From: Sutcliffiella horikoshii
GTDB taxonomy: Bacteria; Bacillota; Bacilli; Bacillales; Bacillaceae_I
Assembly: GCA_001636495.1 (NCBI GenBank)
Contig: KV440964.1
Span: 3,550,666-3,614,665 of the forward strand
DNA length: 64,000 bases
Direction: 5' to 3'
The first letter of the stretch is position 1. Each line of letters begins with the position of its first letter. The notes beneath the pieces were generated by a model. It was not told the DNA's origin, did no database searches, and saw only the letters and a program-made list of their open reading frames with translations. Positions 27,245-36,591 of the stretch are shown piece after piece. A program made the position numbers and the translations under genes.

Positions 27245-30200
27245 TTATGCTTCTTTCACTTTCTTCCGCTTAATCACAATATAGAATGCTGGTACAAACA
27301 ACAGCGTAAAGAATGTGGAGAAGAAAATCCCTGAAATAATCGAAATCGCAAGTGGGGTAAATAATACATCCCCGCTGAATGCTATTGGAAGCAACGCGGC
27401 AATGGATGTAAAGGCCGTCAGTACGACCGGTCGCAATCTGGCTTTACCTGAATCAATGACCGCCTCACTCAGAGTTGCACCGTCTTGCAAACGGGATTCC
27501 ATGAATTCAATGAATACTGTCGCATTCCGGACCACTATTCCCGCAAGTGATACAATCCCCATCATAGCCATGAATCCTAGTCCGGTTTGAGTGATGAACA
27601 AGCCTATCATCGCACCTGAAATGGCCAAATACACGGAACTCATGATTAACAATGGCAGTCTTAATGAATTGAACTGAACAACCATTAAGATATAAATCAG
27701 GAAAATAACGATCAAGAACAGTTTTCCTACTTCGATAAAGAAGTCACTTCTTGCAGAAGATTCTCCTCCCACAGAAACGGAAATACTATCTGTTTCATAG
27801 GATGCTGCTATATCTTTCACTTCTGCTTCTAATTTCTGTTTGTCATCCTCCCCTGGATACACACGGACCGTTATGGTTCTCTCTCCGTCTTTATGGGGAA
27901 TCAATGGCAACACTTCTGTTTCCTCAACAGACACCAGCTCGGATAGCGGTATGAGAACCGGCGCTCCAAATTCGGTCGTTTCTGTTTTACTTGGAAGTTC
28001 CAACGCATCAAGATCGATTGTTTTCCCATCTTCTAAAAGGTCTTGGACGATGGTCAGCGTTTCTCTCTCAAGTCCTGCTTCATAGGAACCGACGGGGATT
28101 CCTTCTGTAACAAGTCTGATTTGATTGCTTATTTCCTGAGAGGTGATGCCATGCTCTTCCATTGCATCCCTATTTGGAACATAGTTTATGGTAGGTTGCG
28201 GGGACCCTACATCATCGATGACTGCTCCGCTTCCTTCCAAGCTTTCAATCTCTTCTTTCATCCCATTGACGGAGTCCATCAACTCTTCGATATCTTCCCC
28301 GACTACTGTCAGAGCGATTGGAGCTCCAACAGGAGGCCCTGCTTCAATTGTGGAAAGCATAACCACTGCATCCGGGTTTTCATCTCGTAGTTTAGGCTGC
28401 CACTGGGCAATCGTATCTGCCGAAGACTGCTGTTCACGGTCGACCCTGATGACAATCTGCCCAGTGTTTTCACCTGAGTTGGATAATGTGCTGCCGAATA
28501 TCCCGGGTTCTCCGCTCCCTGCAAAGATGGTCGTTTCGTAAATTGCTTCATCTGTTTTGATGCTCTCTTCCATCTGTTGAAGCCTTGATTCTGTTTCCTC
28601 AAGCGGTGTCCCTGCAGGATAAGTGACGGACACAGTTACCTCTTCACGATCTGCACTTGGGAAAAATACGACCGGAATAAATGGAACAAGTGCGTAACTC
28701 GCTGTACAGAATGTAAGAACAGCAAGTCCTGTGAGTAAAGGTTTTTTTACAACTTTTGTTAAAACTTTCGAACTATACCAGTTACTAACTTTATCAAATT
28801 GTGACCCGAGCAGGCCGTCTTTCGTTTTTTTATGCTTCTTTTTCTTTTGACGCCATGCCATGAAAATCGGAACGATGGTCAAAGCGACAATGGTAGAACC
28901 GATGATTGTGGCGATTAAGACGGTCGGAAGTGCGGAAATAAAGGCACCGTTCGGACCACCAAGGAATGTCAATGGCAAGAAAGTAAAGACAATGGCCAAG
29001 GTAGAGGTAATGATCGATACCCTGACTTCTTTTGTTCCTTTGATGGCACCTTCAAGCGGACCGTCTCCAAGCTGGTAACGTCTTTGAATATTGTCATTCA
29101 CTACAATGGCATCATCCACCAAGATTCCTAGCGCAATGATGATTCCGATAATGGAAATCTGGTTTAAATCTACATTTACATACGGAAGGGGAATCAATCC
29201 AAGCGCTATCGAGATAGGAATGGAGATTGCCACCAGAATGGCAGAAACGGCATTTAATCCAAAGAAAGTAATTAATACCACTGCCAAAATGGAAATTAGG
29301 AATGAAATTCCCAAATCTTTAAAAATCTTGGACACAATATCATTTTGAGTATAATAGAGATCCATCTCCACTTCTTCTGGCAGGTCTTTTGCCAGACGCT
29401 CCATCTCAGCATCGACTTTTGCATGAAGGGTCGGAATGTCCACTCCTTTTTCCTGCATGATGGTTAAGGAAAGGGCAGGTGTTCCATTATACGTTATAAA
29501 ATCCTCCTGTTCTGTCGGGATCTGTGTCAGGCTTGCGATATCACCGACATAAAGGGAATTGCCTTCTTCATCCTTCTTCAGAAAAACATTTTCCACTTCT
29601 TCTATGTTTTCAATGTGTTCAAAAGTCAGCTGAGAAATCCTGTTTCCTTCTTGTTGACTGCCAAGCGGCGTGATTTCCAGCTCGTTCTGGATAGCTGTTA
29701 TTACATCAGGAAGCAACACTCTTTCTTCCTGCATACTTTCCGAATCCAAGTTAAGCGTGTAACTAGACTCTTCCAGTCCTTTTACGGTGACTTTTCGTAC
29801 TCCATCAATTTTCTCCAATTGAGGAATCCAATTTTCAATAACATCCTTTTGCTCCAGTAAAAGTTCCCGGTCCTCGTGGATGATATTATAGGAAGCAATG
29901 GCCCCCATTTGAATGTCCGAGTTGACTGTCGGTTCAAAAGCGTCTTCCGGGAACTCCCGGCTTACATCTGACACTTTTTGCTGGACAAGGGAAAATACTT
30001 TGTCCCTGTCTGCATCATCCGTCAGTTCCATTACGATATTGGAAATCCCCAATCCAGAGATGGAAGTGACACTGTCCATCCCATCGATATCCAACAGTTC
30101 CTTTTCAAGCGGGGTGGTGATATCCCGTTCGACCACGTTCGGTGCAGCACCTGGATAGACGGTTGTTATCGTCCCGACATTCAAAGAGATCTCAGGAATC

Positions 30201-30301
30201 TCCCGTTTTGGTATTTGAAAATAGGTCAATGAACCAATGACCACCAATAATAGTAGAAAAATCAATGTTACCTTTGGCTTTTTAATGAGTGCATTAAACA
30301 C
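27245..30301 (-). CDS. RND-family efflux transporter permease (AcrB/SwrC-like)
   Basis: 1018-residue inner-membrane pump of the resistance-nodulation-division superfamily, with TM1 at residues 12-30, a large extracellular loop, TM2-6, a second loop and TM8-12. The proton-relay acidic pair is visible in LGILVDDAIVVNDN near residue 395. In Gram-positives such proteins (SwrC/YerP) export surfactin-like lipopeptides or confer biocide resistance; the substrate here is unknown. No membrane-fusion protein or TetR gene is adjacent, so it seems to be monocistronic. The start is GTG at 30301 after GGAGG. It is not in the equivalent B. subtilis region. Confidence 0.9.
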   Translation of the reverse strand: MFNALIKKPKVTLIFLLLLVVIGSLTYFQIPKREIPEISLNVGTITTVYPGAAPNVVERDITTPLEKELLDIDGMDSVTSISGLGISNIVMELTDDADRDKVFSLVQQKVSDVSREFPEDAFEPTVNSDIQMGAIASYNIIHEDRELLLEQKDVIENWIPQLEKIDGVRKVTVKGLEESSYTLNLDSESMQEERVLLPDVITAIQNELEITPLGSQQEGNRISQLTFEHIENIEEVENVFLKKDEEGNSLYVGDIASLTQIPTEQEDFITYNGTPALSLTIMQEKGVDIPTLHAKVDAEMERLAKDLPEEVEMDLYYTQNDIVSKIFKDLGISFLISILAVVLITFFGLNAVSAILVAISIPISIALGLIPLPYVNVDLNQISIIGIIIALGILVDDAIVVNDNIQRRYQLGDGPLEGAIKGTKEVRVSIITSTLAIVFTFLPLTFLGGPNGAFISALPTVLIATIIGSTIVALTIVPIFMAWRQKKKKHKKTKDGLLGSQFDKVSNWYSSKVLTKVVKKPLLTGLAVLTFCTASYALVPFIPVVFFPSADREEVTVSVTYPAGTPLEETESRLQQMEESIKTDEAIYETTIFAGSGEPGIFGSTLSNSGENTGQIVIRVDREQQSSADTIAQWQPKLRDENPDAVVMLSTIEAGPPVGAPIALTVVGEDIEELMDSVNGMKEEIESLEGSGAVIDDVGSPQPTINYVPNRDAMEEHGITSQEISNQIRLVTEGIPVGSYEAGLERETLTIVQDLLEDGKTIDLDALELPSKTETTEFGAPVLIPLSELVSVEETEVLPLIPHKDGERTITVRVYPGEDDKQKLEAEVKDIAASYETDSISVSVGGESSARSDFFIEVGKLFLIVIFLIYILMVVQFNSLRLPLLIMSSVYLAISGAMIGLFITQTGLGFMAMMGIVSLAGIVVRNATVFIEFMESRLQDGATLSEAVIDSGKARLRPVVLTAFTSIAALLPIAFSGDVLFTPLAISIISGIFFSTFFTLLFVPAFYIVIKRKKVKEA

Positions 30302-30486
30302 CTGGATGTCCTCCTATGCGTAATTATTCAAATTTGACTATTTATCATGAGTTCATCATAAGGTGTTGGCATCACTCTTGGCAAGAATGAATATGCTTTT
30401 AAACACAATGTTACTTTTGTTGTCAAAATAAATGAGATATCAAGTTTTGCTAGGCCTATAAAAAAACAGGCTCTGTTTAACGCCGC

Positions 30487-30608
30487 TGTTCCTTTCCGCA
30501 AATAGCTGCGCTTTCCACGGGGCGACCTTGAGCCTCCTCGGCCTTCGCCTGCGGGGTCTCAAGATTGTCGCTACTCCCCCGTAGGAGTCTACGCTATTTG
30601 CTCCAATC
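30487..30608 (-). repeat. Dispersed structured repeat, copy A
   Basis: About 120 bp with outer inverted ends (caaatagctgcg / cgctatttg) and the shared internal blocks GACTCC, GAGACCCCGCAGG, GAGGAGGCTC and GGAAAGCG, read on the minus strand. It is closest in layout to copy B at 49982-50108. Confidence 0.75.
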
Positions 30609-30676
30609 CACAGCTAGAAATCAGTCATCTCATTAAAATAGTTTTTGGTTATCCTTTCGGTGAATGAAACCACCTT

Positions 30677-30800
30677 GTTGATTGTAGTGGAAGGCGCGAA
30701 GACTCCTGTGGGAGGAAGGGACAGGGGAGACCCCGCAGGCTTGCCGAGGAGGCTCCCGGACCGCCCACTGGAAAGCGAAGCGCCTGGAACGGAAATCAAC
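30677..30800 (+). repeat. Dispersed structured repeat, copy C
   Basis: 124 bp bounded by the inverted ends gttgatt and aatcaac, with an inner AGGCGC/GCGCCT pair and the shared blocks GACTCC, GAGACCCCGCAGG, GAGGAGGCTC and GGAAAGCG. It is nearly identical to copy D at 62535-62656 and opposite in orientation to copy A, 69 bp away. Confidence 0.8.
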
Positions 30801-30839
30801 CGCTTAGTGAAATAACCCAAATATATATACTTATTATGA

Positions 30840-30869
30840 ATAAAAACTAGGTACCAAATCAGTACCTAG
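30840..30869 (-). terminator. Terminator of the SDR gene
   Basis: 8-bp arms 30847-30854 and 30862-30869, T-run on the minus strand at 30846-30842. Confidence 0.75.
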
Positions 30870-30888
30870 CCAGATAAGAAATATACAA

Positions 30889-31626
30889 TTACATCATTAT
30901 GCCGCCATCTACATGCAACACCGTACCATTCACATAATCCGATTCATCTGAAGCCAGATAGAGGTAAGCATTTGCGATATCACTTGGCTTTCCAAGTCGC
31001 TGTAACGGAATTAACTGAAGCATCGTCTGAACCATCTTCTCCGGAATCGTCTCTACCATCCCAGTTTCTACAAAGCCCGGTGCGACTGCATTCACATTAA
31101 TATTTTTACGCCCAAATTCCTTCGCCCATGATTTTGTCATCCCCACTACCGCCGCTTTGGATGCTGCGTAATTAGTCTGTCCGACATTTCCATAAACACC
31201 GCTCACAGAAGACGTGTTGATAATTTTCCCTTTGCCGTTTTCCACCATATGAGGGACCACTGCCTGTGTACAGTGGAAGACACCGTTCACATTGACATCC
31301 ATCACTTTTTGGAAATCTTCTCCGCTCATTTTCAGAAGCATATTATCCTTTGTAATGCCTGCATTGTTGATTAATATATCGATCTTGCCGAATCTTTCTT
31401 TTACCATGGAGACCATCTCCACGACCTTTTCTTGGTTGGCTACATCCACTTGGTAGAATGCTGCTTCCCCTTCTGTTTGAAGCTCTGCTGTTCTTTGTTC
31501 TCCTGTCGTTGCATCATAATCTACAAGGGCCACCTTTGCCCCTTCCTTTAAGAATAATCGTGCCGCTTCCAATCCCAATCCGTTTGCAGCACCCGTTATA
31601 ATAGCAACTTTTCCTTCTAATCTCAT
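30889..31626 (-). CDS. SDR-family oxidoreductase, 3-oxoacyl-ACP reductase (FabG)-like
   Basis: 245-residue classical short-chain dehydrogenase using NAD(P)H. TGAANGLG at 11-18 binds the cofactor, NNAG is at 87-90, and the catalytic residues are S140, Y153 and K157. The C-terminal LHVDGGIMM is typical of FabG and of acetoacetyl-CoA reductases (PhaB). No fatty-acid synthesis or PHA gene is adjacent, so the substrate is open; a beta-ketoacyl-ACP or -CoA reductase is most likely. Monocistronic with its own terminator. Confidence 0.87.
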   Translation of the reverse strand: MRLEGKVAIITGAANGLGLEAARLFLKEGAKVALVDYDATTGEQRTAELQTEGEAAFYQVDVANQEKVVEMVSMVKERFGKIDILINNAGITKDNMLLKMSGEDFQKVMDVNVNGVFHCTQAVVPHMVENGKGKIINTSSVSGVYGNVGQTNYAASKAAVVGMTKSWAKEFGRKNINVNAVAPGFVETGMVETIPEKMVQTMLQLIPLQRLGKPSDIANAYLYLASDESDYVNGTVLHVDGGIMM

Positions 31627-31696
31627 ATCCCTACCCCTTTATATCTGAATATTAAATCTCTTTTAATTATACCTGTTCATCATCAAAAAGGTAAAA

Positions 31697-31728
31697 GAAA
31701 ACAGATTTCCCTTGAAATCTGTTTTTCA
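31697..31728 (-). terminator. Terminator of the signal peptidase gene
   Basis: Arms about 31698-31709 and 31714-31726 with a T-rich tail on the minus strand, overlapping the stop codon. Confidence 0.75.
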
Positions 31729-32283
31729 CTCAAACTTCGTATTAAATTCGTCAAATGGCCAATATCGGACGTGTACCTTTCCGACAATGTCCTCTATTTT
31801 CACAAATCCGAAATGCCGGCTGTCTAAGCTGTTGAGCCGGTTGTCTCCGATGACAAATACATGCCCTTTTGGCACTACTTCTTCTCCTGTAATCTCTGCA
31901 AGTGAAAAGTCCCCTGTGAAATTACCACCGAATACTTTTAAATGATCAGAACGGATAAACGGCTCCAGAACAAGATCACCATTTACATATAACATATCCT
32001 GCTTATACTCTATTTGGTCTCCCGGAAGGCCAATCACTCTTTTGACATAATTGTAATTGGCATTTTCCTGTTGAAAAACAACCACATCAAAACGTTCCGG
32101 CTTGGTGAAGGAGTAGACCATTTTATTGACCATAAGGAAATTACCCTGTTCTAACGTGGGATTCATGGAATGGCCTTCCACAATATAATTAGAAAAGAAA
32201 AGCGCACGAACCATAAGCACCAAAAGAAAAGTGACGATCAACCATTTCATTGCCGATTTATGTTTTGTGATCTTTTCTTTCAA
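31726..32283 (-). CDS. sipV: Type I signal peptidase (SipV-like)
   Basis: 185-residue membrane serine protease that removes signal peptides from secreted preproteins. One N-terminal anchor (about 12-32) is followed by the catalytic S39 in EGHSMNPTL and the general base K81 in YVKRVIGLPGD. The GDNRLNSLDSR box completes the family set. Its size matches the small Bacillus Sip enzymes. It lies 82 bases after the VTT gene, mirroring the yhjE-sipV order of B. subtilis, which supports the SipV assignment among several Sip paralogues. Confidence 0.9.
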   Translation of the reverse strand: MKEKITKHKSAMKWLIVTFLLVLMVRALFFSNYIVEGHSMNPTLEQGNFLMVNKMVYSFTKPERFDVVVFQQENANYNYVKRVIGLPGDQIEYKQDMLYVNGDLVLEPFIRSDHLKVFGGNFTGDFSLAEITGEEVVPKGHVFVIGDNRLNSLDSRHFGFVKIEDIVGKVHVRYWPFDEFNTKFE

Positions 32284-32365
32284 GTCATAACCCCCGAATA
32301 TCTATCTCATAGGTCTTTAGTACTTTAATATTATCATAATATACTGAATTCTTACAAATAAATCT

Positions 32366-32971
32366 TTATTTTCCCCCTGACAACTGCAGGCGAATCTCCA
32401 CTTTCTTCCCGATGAACCAAAGTACCAGCATGATGGTAATCGCAATGGCCGTCTTGATTGGTGCGCGTATGAATGATAGCAAATCATAACCAATATAGCT
32501 GATGGTGAATATCATGACCATTTTCCCAGCTACCAGTGCAAGGAAAAATTGATAGAATTTTATTTTGGAAAGGCCTGCGACCACGTTGATCAGAAACGAT
32601 GGTGTAAAAGGGAAACATAGCAAAAAGAAAATCGGACCGAATCCATGGCGTTCTATCCAGGACATCGTTTTCCTGATTTTTTCTTTTCTGAGCAAAGCCT
32701 GTATCCGGCGGCTTCTCTTTAACTTATGTACAAAATAATAGACAATCACCGCTCCTACCACAGAACCTGCCCATGAAATTAAAAAACCCATCCAAAGACC
32801 AAAAGCAGCAGCATTGGCCATCACGATGACAATCAGCGGCAAAAAGGGCAGAAATGCTTCCAGTACCACCAACAAAAAACCCGGAAGCGGACCAAATGAT
32901 TGATACTCCTCCAAAAGCTCCAGTAGATTCTCCATTGTCAATAATTCTTTTATATAGTCAATAAATTCCAT
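32366..32971 (-). CDS. yhjE: TVP38/TMEM64 (VTT/DedA-like) membrane protein, YhjE-like
   Basis: 201-residue polytopic membrane protein. The start ATG 32971 (MEFIDYIKEL) is preferred to one eight codons upstream because GTGGAG lies between them. The VTT pattern is visible: a re-entrant EAFLPFLPLIVIVMANAAAFG, a central GSVVGAVIVYYF helix, then ERHGFGPIFFLLCFPFTPSFLINVVAGLS. Relatives move or scramble lipids or take part in membrane homeostasis; no precise role is assigned here. Upstream partner of sipV, as in B. subtilis. Confidence 0.85.
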   Translation of the reverse strand: MEFIDYIKELLTMENLLELLEEYQSFGPLPGFLLVVLEAFLPFLPLIVIVMANAAAFGLWMGFLISWAGSVVGAVIVYYFVHKLKRSRRIQALLRKEKIRKTMSWIERHGFGPIFFLLCFPFTPSFLINVVAGLSKIKFYQFFLALVAGKMVMIFTISYIGYDLLSFIRAPIKTAIAITIMLVLWFIGKKVEIRLQLSGGK

Positions 32972-33087
32972 TATGCTATCTCCACTTCTATGCAAATCAT
33001 TCTTACTCTATTGTACTAGTTATTCCTTTATTGCCTCAATAAATAACCTCAAATTAAAAAGAATCTATTTTTCACCGCAATAGTCTT

Positions 33088-34026
33088 CTATTCTGTTTGC
33101 CCAGCATCTATTCCAAGTTGTCCGTACCTTTTTTTATGTAACTTTTCAAATACAAAAATACACGTATAAAAAGGAGTGCTATATGCTTCCCCATCTTCAA
33201 GTGACCAGCATATGGATAGCACACTGTGCGCAAAGCCCCAGGCAAGTAATCGCTTTTCGTCCAGGTCCAATTTATTGACAAGGATTTCTATCCTCTTAGA
33301 AAGGATTTGCTTAATATTTTCTTCAGAGAGTTTGTTTAATAAAAATTGGATTGTGTCGTATTCCCGTTCCCCTACCAATCCTTTAGGGTCGATTGCCAAC
33401 CATGTCTTGTTCGCTCGTAAAATATTATAATGATGAAGGTCCCCATGCAGGATGTACCTTGCCTTTTTCTCCCCTAATAGACTTCGAAAGGTATGTATCG
33501 CTTTCTGTAGGAGCTCTTGCGTAATAGGTGCTTTACCCGTTGGGTGTTTCCAGTAAAAGTTCAAGAGACTCCGCTCTCTTTCCTCTATTTCCGGCAGGCC
33601 GGATGCTGGTGTTTCGGGAACCCATATTGAATCCATAATACCAGCTGCAATCTCGGTTGCTTCTATGTCATCCTCCGTAGCGGCAAGTGTATCGCCTGGA
33701 CTCAGACGTTCTAAAATCAATATCCCTTTTTCGACTTCAGCGTCGATGATCCGCACCATCCCGTCTCCTGCAAAATACCTTAACGCTTCCACTTCATTAT
33801 AATACTCCTTATTAGGGACGGACAGCTTCAAAACGACCTGGGTGCCATCTTCCTTAGTCGCAGGAGCCACAAAGTTATACGAAAGTTCAAAGGGCGGGAG
33901 AACCGTCAGACTCCACCTTTTCTCACAATAATGGATTAGTGCGTCAAAATTCTGGAGCCACTCTTCCCCTTTTTCTTTGTGAATGTTTTTAATTGTTTGT
34001 ATAAAGTTGGACGGAAGTTTCACCAA
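33088..34026 (-). CDS. Aminoglycoside/hydroxyurea antibiotic resistance kinase-like phosphotransferase
   Basis: Protein-kinase-fold small-molecule kinase of the APH(6)/streptomycin 6-kinase type, about 312 residues. The catalytic loop HGDLHHYNIL and the metal-binding AIDPKGLVGE are both present, as is VVLKLSVPNKEYYNEVEALRY for the nucleotide-binding Lys/Glu pair. The open frame extends to 34086, but TTG 34026 (or GTG 34023) is preferred because GGGGAG lies 9 bases before it and it follows the VOC stop at 34031. The two genes therefore form a small operon. Real antibiotic phosphorylation is unproven; chromosomal members may act on other metabolites. Confidence 0.8.
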   Translation of the reverse strand: MVKLPSNFIQTIKNIHKEKGEEWLQNFDALIHYCEKRWSLTVLPPFELSYNFVAPATKEDGTQVVLKLSVPNKEYYNEVEALRYFAGDGMVRIIDAEVEKGILILERLSPGDTLAATEDDIEATEIAAGIMDSIWVPETPASGLPEIEERERSLLNFYWKHPTGKAPITQELLQKAIHTFRSLLGEKKARYILHGDLHHYNILRANKTWLAIDPKGLVGEREYDTIQFLLNKLSEENIKQILSKRIEILVNKLDLDEKRLLAWGFAHSVLSICWSLEDGEAYSTPFYTCIFVFEKLHKKRYGQLGIDAGQTE

Positions 34027-34030
34027 TGTT

Positions 34031-34399
34031 TTATTCTCCCCGTTGTGTAAATGCCCAGCGGTGGCCATCAACGTCCTCCAGTTCAAACTGGATGTCCCCC
34101 CATGGGCGTGTTACCGGTTCCAAAAGAGGTATATTGTCGTTCTGATGGTCTATGGGTGTAAGTCCGTTTTCTTGAACAAGACGGAATAATTCATTCACAT
34201 TATGGACGGCTGCATGAACTTCTGTAATACCTGGGTTTGGTTCATCTGCAGGATGTAGCATGATCAGCCCGCTTCCAAGGTGGAACCAGTGCATCCCTTC
34301 ATAGCCATGGGAATATAGAAACCCTGCTTTTGTATACCATTCTTTTGCGCTTTCCGTGTCTTTACAAAATAATACGATATGATCGAGACCTTTTATCAT
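34031..34399 (-). CDS. VOC-family (glyoxalase/bleomycin-resistance fold) protein
   Basis: 122-residue vicinal-oxygen-chelate protein. It starts MIKGLDHIVLFCKDTESAKEWY, the classic first beta-alpha module, and has H8 as the first metal ligand candidate; E114 near EDVDGHRWAF could be another. The family includes metal-dependent dioxygenases, glyoxalases and drug-binding proteins. It sits directly upstream of an antibiotic-kinase-like gene, which hints at a resistance or detoxification pair, but this is only context. GGAGG precedes the ATG. Confidence 0.85.
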   Translation of the reverse strand: MIKGLDHIVLFCKDTESAKEWYTKAGFLYSHGYEGMHWFHLGSGLIMLHPADEPNPGITEVHAAVHNVNELFRLVQENGLTPIDHQNDNIPLLEPVTRPWGDIQFELEDVDGHRWAFTQRGE

Positions 34400-34440
34400 A
34401 TTGGTTGTTCCTCCTTACATTATTTATAACTGCCTTCTAG

Positions 34441-34470
34441 AAAAACAAAGCTCTCCCAAAAGGAAGAGCC
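34441..34470 (-). terminator. Terminator of the S9 peptidase gene
   Basis: GGCTCTTCC / GGGAGAGC arms with a T-rich tail on the minus strand (TTTGTTTTT). Confidence 0.75.
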
Positions 34471-34488
34471 CCGCCGCATTATACTTTG

Positions 34489-36480
34489 TTATTTAACGCC
34501 TTCCAAATACTCCACAAACCAGTTCTTTATATGCTCAAGTCGATGAATGCGAAGCGCTGGATCACCACTTCTAGAAAGCTCATGATTAGCACCCGGGAAA
34601 CGTACCAGCTTTGTCGTTTTCCCTTGTTTCTTCATAGCAATGAAAAGCTGCTCCGCTTGTTCCACCGGACAGCGGTAATCTTTTTCCCCGTGCAGAATCA
34701 ACAGTGGAGTGTTCACATCTGCCACATACTTAATTGGGGAATGTTCCCAAAGCTTTTCCACATTTTCTCCCATATCGCCTTTCACTTCCCATTCGGAAAA
34801 ATAATAGCCGATGTCACTGACACCATAGAAACTCAGCCAGTTAGAGATGGACCGCTGTGTAACGGCCGCTTTGAAACGGTCGGTATGACTTACCACCCAG
34901 TTTGTCATAAAGCCGCCATAACTGCCGCCTGTTATCCCAAGGTTGTTTTCATCGATAAAATCGAATGTGTCAAGCGCATAATCCATTGCAGCCATTACAT
35001 CGAGATAATCTTTTCCACCGTAATCACCGCGCACGGCATCCACAAATTCCTGACCATACCCATGACTTCCACGAGGGTTTGTAAAGAGCACCACGAACCC
35101 TTGCGCTGTAAGAGTTTGAAACTCATGGAAATACGTATTGGCATACATGGCATGCGGACCGCCATGCACTTCTAGAATTGTTGGGTATTTTTTGCCCGCT
35201 TCAAAGCCTGCAGGTTTCATAATCCACCCATGAAGATCCCAACCATCCGGAGCCTTATAGCGGATCGGTTCTGCCACACTAATCGCCACTTCATTTTTCC
35301 AAGCTTCATTGACATTTGTCAGCTGCTTTCTTGATTGTGATCTAAAATCAAGATGGTAAAGTTCACCCGGATCAGTAGAGTTGCTGACACCAACAATCGC
35401 CTCATGCGTATCAGTCAGCATACTCACTGCGTATACATGCTCATCAGGAAGGTGAATTGGATACATCGATCCATCCAAGGAACCGAAATAGATTCCTGTT
35501 GCACCCTGGTCACTCATCAGAAAATAAAACCCTTCACTATCCTCCGCCCACATAAGACCCGGATTCACATTTCCGGAATGAAAATCACCAATGGCCACGT
35601 CACCAACCTCCACATCGAGGTTCTCTGTGAGACAATGTGTTTCACCGGTAGCAAGTTGCGTCACCCATACTCGTGTCAACGTGGCACTCTGGAACTCTTT
35701 TTCATGACCTAGGAAACCAAGGAACTGTCCATCCGGTGAAAAAGAGATGGTGGAAAAGAAACCGTTGCTATGAGTAATCTTTTTCTTCTGCTTGGTCTCA
35801 AGATCCATCACAAAAACATCTGATACCAACGATACATCCGGATTTTCTTCTAGGTTTGCCACAAAGGCGATACTCGTTCCATCCGGTGACCAGGCAGGAC
35901 TTCCATAATCCCTGTCCCCTTCCGTAAGGAGACTCACTTCTTTTGTGTCCAGATTTAATAAAGCAAGATGATCGTTTTTACTATCGAGGAACCCCTTCGC
36001 ATCGGATTTATAGCGCATTTTCTCCACCACAAGGGGTTCGGGCTTTTTCTTTTCCTCTTTTTTATTGCTTGAAGCACGGAGGTCTTCTGCACATTCCACT
36101 GATGTACTGAACAGAATTTTCGTTCCGCATGGCGACCATACAGGCCCTCTTGCACCATTCTTACAGAAGGTCACCTGCTCTGCCTCGCCACCGTTCACCG
36201 GCATCACATAAATCTGGCTTTTCTCGTTCCGATTCGAAACAAAAGCAAGCTTGCTGCCATCCGGAGACCATCTCGGACTAGTCGCTCGTCCCTTCCCAGC
36301 TGTAAAAGGTACTGCATTCCCCTCTAAATCACCTACATAGATGGTGGAACGATACTCGTTGTCTTCTTCATGTATCGTTGTCTGAACAAACGCATACTTT
36401 CGGGAATGTTTATCCCATTGCGGATCGGTTAAAGATGTTAGACGAAACAGATCGTTTGACTCTATTTTTCTCTTTGCCAT
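34489..36480 (-). CDS. yuxL: S9-family prolyl oligopeptidase / acylaminoacyl-peptidase (YuxL-like)
   Basis: 663-residue cytoplasmic serine peptidase that trims short peptides. The N-terminal half is a WD40-like beta propeller with repeated SPRWSPDGSKLAFVS and PAWSPDGTSIAFVA blades. The C-terminal alpha/beta hydrolase domain carries the nucleophile in GGSYGG near residue 520, Asp in HGEKDYRCPVEQ near 600 and His in GANHELSRSG near 633. Length is close to B. subtilis YuxL (about 657). No signal peptide is seen. A long plus-strand ORF over its 3' half is an antisense shadow. Confidence 0.88.
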   Translation of the reverse strand: MAKRKIESNDLFRLTSLTDPQWDKHSRKYAFVQTTIHEEDNEYRSTIYVGDLEGNAVPFTAGKGRATSPRWSPDGSKLAFVSNRNEKSQIYVMPVNGGEAEQVTFCKNGARGPVWSPCGTKILFSTSVECAEDLRASSNKKEEKKKPEPLVVEKMRYKSDAKGFLDSKNDHLALLNLDTKEVSLLTEGDRDYGSPAWSPDGTSIAFVANLEENPDVSLVSDVFVMDLETKQKKKITHSNGFFSTISFSPDGQFLGFLGHEKEFQSATLTRVWVTQLATGETHCLTENLDVEVGDVAIGDFHSGNVNPGLMWAEDSEGFYFLMSDQGATGIYFGSLDGSMYPIHLPDEHVYAVSMLTDTHEAIVGVSNSTDPGELYHLDFRSQSRKQLTNVNEAWKNEVAISVAEPIRYKAPDGWDLHGWIMKPAGFEAGKKYPTILEVHGGPHAMYANTYFHEFQTLTAQGFVVLFTNPRGSHGYGQEFVDAVRGDYGGKDYLDVMAAMDYALDTFDFIDENNLGITGGSYGGFMTNWVVSHTDRFKAAVTQRSISNWLSFYGVSDIGYYFSEWEVKGDMGENVEKLWEHSPIKYVADVNTPLLILHGEKDYRCPVEQAEQLFIAMKKQGKTTKLVRFPGANHELSRSGDPALRIHRLEHIKNWFVEYLEGVK

Positions 36481-36591
36481 TCTAATCTCTCCCTTATGTA
36501 AAATTCTCCATTCTACTTATTTCGACAAATGAAATAATTCCCCTCTAAAAAATATAAAAAAGCCTGTATTTTTTACGCGCTTAAAAAAGTT

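Larger units (their letters stand above)
30302..30888. other. Gene-free interval carrying two inverted copies of a dispersed repeat (587 bp)
   Basis: Between the RND gene and the SDR gene. It contains the RND ribosome binding site, a repeat copy in minus orientation (30487-30608), a second in plus orientation (30677-30800) and the SDR terminator (30840-30869). An apparent ORF at 30614-30820 is the repeat read in reverse and has no ribosome binding site. Confidence 0.75.

Noticed and set aside
30614-30820. 68-codon minus-strand ORF
   Set aside because: It reads the dispersed repeat in reverse and has low-complexity Gly/Ser/Pro content.
34486-35175. 229-codon plus-strand ORF over the S9 peptidase gene
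   Set aside because: It lies wholly inside a strong conserved gene on the other strand and its product shows no domain or ribosome binding site.
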